NCBI GenBank assembly: GCA_910587105.1
Contig: CAJUMB010000010.1
Location: 1 to 64,000 of the forward strand
Direction: 5' to 3'
Source of the DNA: an uncultured Lachnospiraceae bacterium
Lineage (GTDB): Bacteria; Bacillota; Clostridia; Lachnospirales; Lachnospiraceae
Length of the DNA: 64,000 nt
Shown piece by piece: positions 57,602 to 64,000 of this stretch (positions are counted from its first letter, which is position 1; each line of letters begins with the position of its first letter). A program made the position numbers and the translations under genes. A model generated the notes under the pieces. That model did no database searches, was not told where the DNA came from, and was given only the letters and a program-made list of their open reading frames with translations.

Positions 57602-58765
57602 ATGGAGAAAGCGTATCTTGATGTATCCGTATACGATGCCTTTACAAAACGGATGGATTTTATATTTTCCGAATTTGATAATATTTTCGTGGCATTTTCC
57701 GGAGGTAAAGACTCCGGAACGATGATGCAACTCGTGTTCCGATATATGGAGGACAGAGGAATAAACCGGACAGTAGGGGTATTTCACCAAGATTTCGAAG
57801 CTCAGTACAAAAAAACGACTGAGTTTGTTGAGCGGACATTTAACAACTATGAAGGCAGGGCAGAGCTATACTGGTCTTGTATGCCGATGGCCAGCCGCAC
57901 AGCACTGTCCAGCCATGAATTGTACTGGTATACTTGGGACCCAGACAAAAAAGATTTATGGGTACGGGAAATGCCAGATAGGCCTTATGTATATAATCTT
58001 AGCCATAATGATTTTGATTTTTATATAGATAAAATGCCAGAGGAAAAGTTTTATAAGCAGTTTAACCGGTATTATCATCAAAAGCATGGAGGCGGAAAAA
58101 CATGCTGTCTTATAGGGGTATGCGCCGATGAGTCCCTTCATCGGTATTCTGCCATAGTTAATAAAAAGAATGGATATAAAGGCCAGCGATGGCTGACAAG
58201 GCAGTTTAAAGATGTTTATACTGCATCCCCAATCTATGACTGGAGGGTTGAGGATATCTGGACGGCAGTTGGAAAATTAAAGCTGGACTACAATCATCTA
58301 TATGATTTATACTATATGGCAGGAGTTACGCTGGACAAGATGCGTGTTGCGTCACCCTTCCACGACTGGGCAAAGGAATCCTTATATTTGTACCAGATAC
58401 TTGAGCCAGATACGTGGGAACGCCTTTTAAGGAGGGTAAACGGCGTTAATTTTGCGTCTATATATGCAAAAACAACAGCAATGGCTTACAGAGGAATCTA
58501 TCTGCCAGACGGGCTTACATGGAAGCAGTACGCGGTATTTTTACTCAGCACGATTCCGGAAACTATGCGGGATCGGTATGTGGGGGACCAGAGCACTGCG
58601 GAACCGGATGATTCACCAGTCTGGAAGCATATCTGCCGCTGTATCCTAAAGAACGATCCGGGCGGATCGCACAGCAGCTGGAGCCGTAAAGCCGCCCAAG
58701 AAAAAAAACAGCACTCCGATGCGCTTAAAGCAAAATATGGAGCCTTTATAGGAGTTAATCTATGA
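57602..58765 (+). CDS. ibrA: IbrA-like PAPS reductase family / PP-loop protein
   Basis: A 387-residue protein of the DUF3440/PAPS-reductase-like family: VAFSGGKDSGTMMQL is the PP-loop for ATP or adenylyl binding, followed by GVFHQDFEAQYKKTTEFVE and a zinc/cysteine-containing middle (HGGGKTCCLIGVCADESLHR). In E. coli the homologues IbrA and IbrB act together on gene expression in prophage-bearing strains. The ATG at 57602 lies just behind the helicase stop codon. An overlap of 4 bp leads to the IbrB-like gene, conserving the pair. Confidence 0.9.
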   Translation: MEKAYLDVSVYDAFTKRMDFIFSEFDNIFVAFSGGKDSGTMMQLVFRYMEDRGINRTVGVFHQDFEAQYKKTTEFVERTFNNYEGRAELYWSCMPMASRTALSSHELYWYTWDPDKKDLWVREMPDRPYVYNLSHNDFDFYIDKMPEEKFYKQFNRYYHQKHGGGKTCCLIGVCADESLHRYSAIVNKKNGYKGQRWLTRQFKDVYTASPIYDWRVEDIWTAVGKLKLDYNHLYDLYYMAGVTLDKMRVASPFHDWAKESLYLYQILEPDTWERLLRRVNGVNFASIYAKTTAMAYRGIYLPDGLTWKQYAVFLLSTIPETMRDRYVGDQSTAEPDDSPVWKHICRCILKNDPGGSHSSWSRKAAQEKKQHSDALKAKYGAFIGVNL

Positions 58766-59277
58766 AATACGAAAGCCCAGTATACAATATAGTCCGTGTT
58801 CCGGTTGAAAAAATCAGCCCAAACGGGTATAACCCAAATACAGTGGCGCCGCCTGAAATGAGGCTGTTATACGACAGCATAAAAGAAGACGGATATACGA
58901 TGCCCATTGTGTGTTACTATAATGATGATAAAGACATATATGAGATAGTAGATGGTTTTCATCGATACCGAGTGATGCTGGAACATAAAGATATATACGA
59001 CCGCGAAGGGGGATGTCTTCCAGTATCTGTGATTGATAAGCCTTTGAGTGAAAGAATGGCAAGCACCATCCGGCATAACCGTGCCCGGGGAACGCACGGA
59101 ATAGGTAGCATGAGCGATATCGTGTGCAGTTTGCATGAATCAGGGCAGGCAGATGCTTGGATTGCTAAACATCTTGGAATGGATCTGGAAGAAATATTAA
59201 GATTAAAGCAGATATCCGGAATTGCAGAAATGTTTAAAGATTCTGAGTTCTCAAAAGCGTGGGAGCCTGCAGAATAG
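58762..59277 (+). CDS. ibrB: IbrB-like ParB/sulfiredoxin-fold protein
   Basis: A 171-residue ParB-nuclease-fold protein: VPVEKISPNGYNPNTVAPPE, YEIVDGFHRYRVMLEHK (GFHRYR signature) and TIRHNRARGTHGIGSMS. The HTH-like end (ESGQADAWIAKHLGMDLEEI) follows. It is always paired with the PP-loop protein in this family (IbrAB) and here overlaps it by 4 bp. ParB-fold proteins can bind or hydrolyse nucleotides, so the pair may modify or sense nucleic acid or nucleotides. Specific activity unknown. Confidence 0.9.
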   Translation: MKYESPVYNIVRVPVEKISPNGYNPNTVAPPEMRLLYDSIKEDGYTMPIVCYYNDDKDIYEIVDGFHRYRVMLEHKDIYDREGGCLPVSVIDKPLSERMASTIRHNRARGTHGIGSMSDIVCSLHESGQADAWIAKHLGMDLEEILRLKQISGIAEMFKDSEFSKAWEPAE

Positions 59278-59293
59278 AAACAGGAGGAATGTG

Positions 59294-59821
59294 ATGGATT
59301 TTACTGTATTAGAAGTAGGGAAGCCATTTCCGGGAGGAAAAGGACACAGTGAAAATGTAATATTCGAAATGGATGATTCTGGTGCAGCATTACTTGTATT
59401 TTTCAACAGTCCAACAGAGGATGAAATTTCACAATTTAAACAAGGAAGTTCTTTTGAAATCAAATTTGTCGCTTTAGGAAATATTATTATGATAACCACG
59501 AAAGTCGGAAATTTGGAGTGGATGGACTCCCCATACAATCCACACCTTAGTCCAGGTTTAACAAGATTTACAATCCCGATGGATAAAGAGGGGCTTGCGT
59601 TAAATCTGATTCTTGTTGATACAAAGACAGGTCTGGTTAAGTCCTTGCGTATTATCGGGTTATCAAACGATTTCTCTCGGAAAATTTTGGGGGAAATGAT
59701 GGATCAAAAAGCTAAGGTGTTCAATCATGAGTCATACCTAAAAGAAGTAAATCAAATTTTTGCAAAATATCAGACAAGAGATATCGTCAAGATGTCTGTT
59801 GCCTGGTGCAAGCTTTACTGA
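59294..59821 (+). CDS. Last gene of the accessory operon, 175 aa, unknown
   Basis: A beta-rich soluble protein (DFTVLEVGKPFPGGKGHSEN, GAALLVFFNSPTEDEISQF, PHLSPGLTRFTIPMDKEGLA) with a helical end. CAGGAGG precedes the ATG at 59294, 16 bp after the IbrB-like stop. I do not recognise the family. Its composition is closer to a cellular enzyme-like protein than to a structural phage protein. A terminator hairpin lies about 90 bp beyond. Confidence 0.6.
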   Translation: MDFTVLEVGKPFPGGKGHSENVIFEMDDSGAALLVFFNSPTEDEISQFKQGSSFEIKFVALGNIIMITTKVGNLEWMDSPYNPHLSPGLTRFTIPMDKEGLALNLILVDTKTGLVKSLRIIGLSNDFSRKILGEMMDQKAKVFNHESYLKEVNQIFAKYQTRDIVKMSVAWCKLY

Positions 59822-59914
59822 TATAAGTGGTTAGTTATATAAAAAATGGCATTACTGCAGACAAGACTTGTATACATGGCGATTAAGCACAGAGGAATGT
59901 AATTAATAGATAAG

Positions 59915-59963
59915 AAAGAGAAGAAATGATATCAACCTTGCGTCTGGTTCATCTCTTCTCTTT
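59915..59963 (+). terminator. Terminator at the right end of the prophage
   Basis: A 15-bp stem with one mismatch, AAAGAGAAGAAATGA (59915-59929) against TCATCTCTTCTCTTT (59949-59963), followed by T. It ends the accessory operon 50 bp before attR. Confidence 0.8.
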
Positions 59964-59993
59964 TGTCCTGCGGGGTAAGATAGTTTGTATTAT

Positions 59994-60024
59994 TATAGGA
60001 AACAACACTGAGGCGGTCCTGACG
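59994..60024. other. attR: attR of the prophage (crossover GG at 60015-60016)
   Basis: Left of the crossover is the phage arm TATAGGAAACAACA (59994-60007) and CTGAGGC; right of it is cotJC sequence resuming at the GGT-CCT-GAC codons. It pairs with attL at 11408-11443. Confidence 0.88.
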
Positions 60025-60212
60025 GCGAAATCAATGCTTCCCTGCGCTACCTTTCCCAGCGTTTTACTGCGGCAAACAGGGTCTGTATGGGTGTGCTGAA
60101 CGATATCGGTACAGAAGCATCGGAAATGTTTCCCAAGACATTCTTTTGTACATTTTTTACGCGGAAATTATTCTTGACAAATATAAGGGCAGAAGATATA
60201 CTGTGCTTATAA
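60012..60212 (+). pseudogene. cotJC: cotJC distal remnant after attR
   Basis: The frame continues cotJC exactly: GGPDGEINASLRYLSQRF, then VCMGVLNDIGTE, which matches the CotJC catalase-like domain. After IGTE the similarity fades (ASEM follows, where an EF-H-LEM type motif would be expected) and the rest of the gene, about 100 residues, is absent; the frame stops at 60212. Precise excision would therefore restore only about 95 codons, not a full-length catalase-like protein. The decay probably followed loss of function by the insertion. Confidence 0.85.
60174..60202 (+). promoter_or_regulatory. acpP promoter within the cotJC remnant
   Basis: TTGACA (60174-60179), 17-bp spacer, TATACT (60197-60202): a near-consensus housekeeping promoter 84 bp before the acpP start codon. 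Confidence 0.8.
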
Positions 60213-60285
60213 AACGGACATGTATGCCGTCCGGGGTTTTAAAGAGTATGTCTAAAAATATTTGACAATAAAAGGAGATAAAAAC

Positions 60286-60522
60286 ATGTTAGAAAAAATG
60301 AAGGAAATCATCGCGGAACAATTAAACTGTGAGGCTGACAGTATTACGCCGGATACACTGTTTAAAGAAGACCTGGGAGCAGATTCACTGGATTTATTTG
60401 AATTGGTCATGGCGCTTGAAGATGAGTACAATGTGGAAATTCCCGCAGAAGATCTGACAGATCTGCTTACGGTAGGTTCTGTAATGGATTATCTGAAAAG
60501 TATTGGTGTGACGGTTGAATAA
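60286..60522 (+). CDS. acpP: Acyl carrier protein
   Basis: A 78-residue ACP. The phosphopantetheine attachment serine lies in EDLGADSLDLFELVMALED, in the standard acidic helix. The start at 60286 follows AAAGGAG. No fatty-acid synthesis genes are adjacent in the window, so this may be a stand-alone or second ACP. It has its own promoter and a hairpin follows the stop. Confidence 0.93.
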   Translation: MLEKMKEIIAEQLNCEADSITPDTLFKEDLGADSLDLFELVMALEDEYNVEIPAEDLTDLLTVGSVMDYLKSIGVTVE

Positions 60523-60553
60523 ATAGGGGGTGCTGGGTAACCAGTATCCCTAT
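60523..60553 (+). terminator. Hairpin after acpP
   Basis: ATAGGG (60523-60528) pairs with CCCTAT (60548-60553), with CTGG/CCAG inside. Followed by TATTATTA. Confidence 0.6.
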
Positions 60554-60683
60554 TATTACATTGTCTTTAGAATGTAATCAGATAATTGCGAAAGGGTTTT
60601 CAGACCATGGTTGTAAACTGTGGATGTGAATGGGTGATTTCCAATTATCCGGAACGTTAAATAATAAGGAGGGGGTAGTTTAT

Positions 60684-61439
60684 ATGGAAAATAAACTTAA
60701 AGCTGCGCGCAAAGCAATTATGAACAGTTCTTATCTCGTATGCCTGCAGGGGCATAATACCAGTACAGACTGCGGCTGTCTGGATTACCGTGATCCCAAC
60801 ATATCCTTTGATATTGAAGAAAGGTATGGATATGCCTCGGAAGAAATGTTCAACACCAGTTTTTATAATACCCGCCCGGAAAAGTTTTTTAAGTATTATA
60901 AGGAAATTCTGGAACATACCGGAACACCTGGAGAGGGTGTTTTAGCCCTTGCAGAATTGGAAAAAGAGGGCATTTTAAAATGTACTATCACACGGGAGAT
61001 TTTCAGCCTGGCACGGCGGGGCGGCTGTAAGAATGTGGTGGAGCTTCATGGAAGTGTATTCCATAATCAGTGTTCCCACTGTAAGAAGGAATATCCGCTG
61101 GAATATGTGAAGAATGCAAAAGGCCTGCCTGCCTGTGAAAAATGCCACAAAGTAATCCGCCCCCAGGTGTGTCTGGTGGGAGAACAGGTAGACAATGCGC
61201 TGATCACACGGGCTGCAGAGGAAGTGGAGAAAGCGGATGTTCTGCTTTTGGTGGGATGTACCATGGCCCAGAAGCTGGCCACCACTCATCTGAAATATTT
61301 CGGCGGAAGTAAAGTGGTTCTGATTAACACAGAAGAACACTACTCCGATACCCGGGCAGATATTGTGATTTATGGGACAATTTCGGAAATCCTGCCGAAG
61401 ATCATTCATGGTGAAAGCGAGGACAGTGAGAAGCTATGA
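60684..61439 (+). CDS. Sir2-family NAD-dependent deacetylase-like protein
   Basis: A 251-residue sirtuin-like protein. The zinc ribbon (CSHCKKEYP and CEKCHK), the catalytic histidine (VVELHGSVFHNQ) and a C-terminal Rossmann half (ADVLLLVGCTMAQKLAT and VVLINTEEH) are present. The N-terminal NAD motif is altered: canonical GAGISxxSG-like sequence reads CLQGHNTSTDCGC here, as in a clostridial subgroup. Activity on acyl-lysine or on ADP-ribose remains open. AAGGAGGGGG precedes the ATG at 60684. It overlaps gltX by 4 bp. Confidence 0.85.
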   Translation: MENKLKAARKAIMNSSYLVCLQGHNTSTDCGCLDYRDPNISFDIEERYGYASEEMFNTSFYNTRPEKFFKYYKEILEHTGTPGEGVLALAELEKEGILKCTITREIFSLARRGGCKNVVELHGSVFHNQCSHCKKEYPLEYVKNAKGLPACEKCHKVIRPQVCLVGEQVDNALITRAAEEVEKADVLLLVGCTMAQKLATTHLKYFGGSKVVLINTEEHYSDTRADIVIYGTISEILPKIIHGESEDSEKL

Positions 61440-62905
61440 GTCCAGTGAGAACCAGATTTGCCCCCAGCCCCACAGGAAGGATGCACGTGGGGAACTTGAG
61501 GACAGCGTTGTATGCGTACTTGATTGCAAAACATCAAGGCGGTGATTTTATTCTCCGTATTGAAGATACCGATCAGGAACGGTTTATGGAAGGTGCATTG
61601 GAGATTATTTACCGGACCCTTGAGAAAACGGGGCTGGTCCACGATGAAGGTCCGGACAAGGACGGCGGTTACGGCCCTTATGTCCAGAGCCAGAGGCATG
61701 AGCAGGGCGTGTATCTGAAGTATGCCAGACAGCTGATTGACCAGGGGGATGCTTACTATTGCTTCTGCACCCAGGAGCGTCTGGAGAGTCTCAGAACCAG
61801 TGTATCCGGCAAAGAGGTGGGCATTTATGACAAGCACTGTCTGGGCCTTGGCAAGGAAGAAGTTCAGGCGAAGCTTGAGGCCGGCGAGCCCTATGTGATC
61901 CGGTTCAACATGCCGGCAGAGGGCACCACCACTTTTCATGATGACATATATGGAGTGATTACAGTTCCCAATGAGGAGCTGGAGGATTTGATTCTGATTA
62001 AAACAGATGGGTATCCTACTTATAATTTTGCAAATGTGGTGGATGACCATTTGATGAAGATTACCCATGTGGTGAGGGGAAATGAATATCTGTCTTCCGC
62101 GCCCAAATATAATCGGATTTATGAGGCTCTGGGCTGGGATGTACCCACATATGTTCATTGTCCATTGATCACCAATGAGGATCATCAGAAATTGAGCAAG
62201 CGTTCCGGCCACTCTTCCTATGAAGATTTGGTGGAGCAGGGATTTTTGACAGAGGCAGTTGTCAACTTTGTGGCTCTGCTTGGGTGGAGTCCTTCCGAAA
62301 ACAGGGAGATTTATTCCCTGGAAGAACTGGTGGAGGCATTTGATTATCAGCACATCAGCAAATCTCCGGCTGTTTTTGACATCGTTAAGCTGAAATGGAT
62401 GAATGGGGAATACCTGAAAGCCATGGATGAAGAAGCATTTTACCAGATGGCCCTGCCTTGGCTTCAGAAAGCGGTGAGCCGTGACGTGGATTTCAGAAAA
62501 ATTGCAAAAATGGTGCAGACCCGTATTGAGGTTCTGACGGAAATCCCGGAAATGGTGGATTTTTTCCAGGAAGTTCTGCCTTATGAGGTGTCCATGTATG
62601 CCCATAAGAAAATGAAGTCCACACCGGAGACGTCTCTGTCAGTGCTGCAGGACGTGCTTTTGCTGCTGGAGCAGCAGGAGGACTACAGCAACGATGCTCT
62701 TTTTGAATGTCTAAGCGGTTATGTGAAAGAGCGGGGATATAAGACAGGCTATGTAATGTGGCCCATCCGTACCGCCTTGTCCGGCAAGCAGATGACACCG
62801 GCAGGCGCCACGGAGATTATGGAGGTTATCGGCAAGGAAGAATCCCTGCTGCGAATCCGGCAGGCTGTACAGAAACTTCAGGAAGCGGAGCAGGAAATTG
62901 AATAG
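61436..62905 (+). CDS. gltX: Glutamyl-tRNA synthetase
   Basis: Charges tRNA-Glu. The 489-residue protein has the class I motifs FAPSPTGRMHVGNLRTALYA (HIGH region) and HQKLSKRSGH (KMSKS region), plus FILRIEDTDQERF. Length is normal for the bacterial enzyme. It starts inside the Sir2-like stop codon (ATGA). No sequence for amidotransferase genes is seen nearby. Confidence 0.95.
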   Translation: MSPVRTRFAPSPTGRMHVGNLRTALYAYLIAKHQGGDFILRIEDTDQERFMEGALEIIYRTLEKTGLVHDEGPDKDGGYGPYVQSQRHEQGVYLKYARQLIDQGDAYYCFCTQERLESLRTSVSGKEVGIYDKHCLGLGKEEVQAKLEAGEPYVIRFNMPAEGTTTFHDDIYGVITVPNEELEDLILIKTDGYPTYNFANVVDDHLMKITHVVRGNEYLSSAPKYNRIYEALGWDVPTYVHCPLITNEDHQKLSKRSGHSSYEDLVEQGFLTEAVVNFVALLGWSPSENREIYSLEELVEAFDYQHISKSPAVFDIVKLKWMNGEYLKAMDEEAFYQMALPWLQKAVSRDVDFRKIAKMVQTRIEVLTEIPEMVDFFQEVLPYEVSMYAHKKMKSTPETSLSVLQDVLLLLEQQEDYSNDALFECLSGYVKERGYKTGYVMWPIRTALSGKQMTPAGATEIMEVIGKEESLLRIRQAVQKLQEAEQEIE

Positions 62906-64000
62906 AACATTAAACCCATCTCAAGAAAGGGCAGTCGCCCACCTGTCAGGACCTATGCAGGTTCTGGCAGGCCCCGGTTCGGGGAAAACTACCGTTATTG
63001 TTAATCGAATCCGTTATTTGATCACAGAGCACAAGATTCCTGCGTCTGTGATTCTTGTGGTGACATTTTCCAGGGCAGCGGCACGGGAAATGAAGGAACG
63101 TTTTTTGGCCCAGGAGATTCCTGGAGGCCGTCAGGTGACTTTTGGAACCTTTCACAGTATTTTTTTTGGCATTTTGAAACATGCCTATGGATTAAAGGGA
63201 GACCAGATCTTGAGGGATGGCCAGCGGCGGGAATTTCTGCGGCAGTTAATCGGAAAATATGCGGCAGATCTGGCAGATGACAAAGAATTTTTGGAAGACA
63301 TCTCCCGCGAGATCAGTCTGGTGAAAGGAAATGGCATTCCCCTGGAGAATTATCACTCAGCGGGGTGTCCCGACCAGGCGTTTCGCGCTGTTTACCAGGG
63401 GTATGAAAAGAGATGCCGTCAGGAGCGGCTGTTTGATTTTGACGACATGCTGGTGTTTTGTCACGATCTGCTGGACCAGAGAGAAGATATACGCAGAGGA
63501 TGGCAGCAGAGATTTCAGTATGTTCTGGTGGATGAATTTCAGGATATCAATACCATACAGTACAAGACAGTACGCATGCTGGCAGGATACAAGGACCACT
63601 TGTTTATTGTGGGGGATGACGACCAGTCTATCTATCATTTCCGGGGAGCGCGGCCGGAGTTGATGCTGAATTTTACAAGAGATTACCCCAAGGCCCAGCA
63701 GGTCCTGCTGGATGTGAATTATCGGTGCAGCGGCCGTATACTGGAGGCTTCCCAAAATTTAATTGGCTGTAACCGGCATCGGTTTTCCAAGAAAATCACC
63801 ACACCCAATCCAGAGGGGAATTCTGTGCAGGTCCTGCAGTTGGAAAATCCCCGGCAGGAAGCCATGTTCATATTAAAAGAGCTTCAGGCGTGGGAGGAGA
63901 AAGGCGGTGATCCGAAAAAGACGGCGGTGCTGTTCCGCACCAGACAGGAGGCCGGATATCTGGCGGAGGTTCTGCTGGAATATCAGGTTCCTTTTTATAT
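62898..64000 (+). CDS. UvrD/PcrA-type helicase (partial, runs off the window)
   Basis: The frame starts at a TTG (62898) overlapping the gltX stop codon and is open to the end of the window (367 codons). It begins LNRTLNPSQERAVAHLSGPM and has Walker A VLAGPGSGKTT, then FGTFHSIFFGIL, VLVDEFQDIN (motif II) and GDDDQSIYHFRGA (motif III), typical of superfamily 1 UvrD/Rep helicases. The C-terminal half lies beyond the window. Confidence 0.92.
   Translation, partial: MNRTLNPSQERAVAHLSGPMQVLAGPGSGKTTVIVNRIRYLITEHKIPASVILVVTFSRAAAREMKERFLAQEIPGGRQVTFGTFHSIFFGILKHAYGLKGDQILRDGQRREFLRQLIGKYAADLADDKEFLEDISREISLVKGNGIPLENYHSAGCPDQAFRAVYQGYEKRCRQERLFDFDDMLVFCHDLLDQREDIRRGWQQRFQYVLVDEFQDINTIQYKTVRMLAGYKDHLFIVGDDDQSIYHFRGARPELMLNFTRDYPKAQQVLLDVNYRCSGRILEASQNLIGCNRHRFSKKITTPNPEGNSVQVLQLENPRQEAMFILKELQAWEEKGGDPKKTAVLFRTRQEAGYLAEVLLEYQVPFY

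Larger units (their letters stand above)
11423..60016. mobile_element. Prophage (48.6 kb, contractile-tailed) integrated in cotJC
   Basis: The element carries, in order, a serine integrase, a repressor/Cro switch, early and replication genes, terminase, head, contractile tail, lysis genes and an accessory cassette. Its ends split cotJC: the left end after codon 30 and the right end resuming at the next codon. Removing 11423-60016 rejoins GGC-GGT-CCT-GAC-GGC in frame and produces a circular molecule with a 44-bp near-palindromic attP. All modules needed for a functional phage appear present and unbroken, so it may be inducible. The head resembles lambda/Mu types (Nu1/GpA, gpW, HK97 fold) and the tail P2 types. 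Confidence 0.93.

Noticed and set aside
61406..62605. Minus-strand frame of 399 codons opposite gltX
   Set aside because: Antisense shadow of a well-supported glutamyl-tRNA synthetase.

Overview
The window comes from a low-to-mid GC, endospore-forming member of the Clostridia, most likely a Lachnospiraceae-type gut Firmicute. The supporting evidence is the pair of dipicolinate synthase genes (dpaA/dpaB), the cotJ spore-coat operon, Gram-positive ribosome binding sites, and the phage families present. No rRNA, tRNA or CRISPR array was recognised. All calls were made by reading the sequence, with no database search.

Layout. (1) Positions 1-3980 are a graveyard of phage material: tiny peptides, three small regulators or accessory genes, two decayed copies of a lysin 3' end (474-542 and 1402-1503) that match the 3' end of the intact lysin near 53.8 kb, and a large serine recombinase (2362-3933) that has lost its catalytic N-terminus. 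It ends directly before dpaA. (2) Positions 4062-11444 are chromosome: dpaA-dpaB-asnB, then ftsW-like and glycerophosphodiesterase genes on the minus strand, then cotJA-cotJB and the first codons of cotJC. (3) Positions 11423-60016 are a 48.6 kb prophage integrated inside cotJC. The left end carries a large serine integrase. The att sites can be read directly: joining the ends recreates a 44-bp near-palindromic attP centred on GG and restores the cotJC frame across the junction. (4) Positions 60012-64000 are chromosome again: a decayed remnant of the cotJC distal part with an acpP promoter in it, acpP, an atypical Sir2 gene, gltX and the start of a UvrD/PcrA-type helicase gene.

Prophage organisation, left to right: integrase, RelE/RelB-type toxin-antitoxin, SHOCT protein, ImmA-like peptidase and CI-type repressor (minus strand); a lysis/lysogeny switch with repeated TTGCA-N3-TGCAA-type operators; many small early genes, including a second HTH module with its own ACGTAG-N5-CTACGT operators; a replication block (replication terminator-like protein, DUF2303, replisome organiser, DnaC-type loader, a radical SAM protein); a small tyrosine recombinase followed by two inverted-repeat sites; an ArpU/DUF1492-like late regulator and a Dam-type methylase; then terminase, head, contractile tail (sheath, tube, frameshifted chaperone, tape measure), P2-like baseplate (X, D, V, U, W, J, I), two paralogous tail fibres, a very AT-rich candidate receptor-binding protein, holin and a two-enzyme lysin. 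The phage is therefore a myovirus with a lambda/Mu-like head and a P2-like tail.

The part most worth attention is the accessory cassette at the right end (53965-59821). A small HTH repressor gene lies between two promoters of identical design: TTGACA, a 16-nt spacer made of the operator, TATAAT. The rightward promoter drives a tightly packed operon encoding a small protein, a helicase accessory protein, an SNF2-type helicase, an IbrA-like PAPS-reductase/PP-loop protein, an IbrB-like ParB-fold protein and an unknown protein. This looks like a self-regulated accessory or superinfection-control module. That function is inference.
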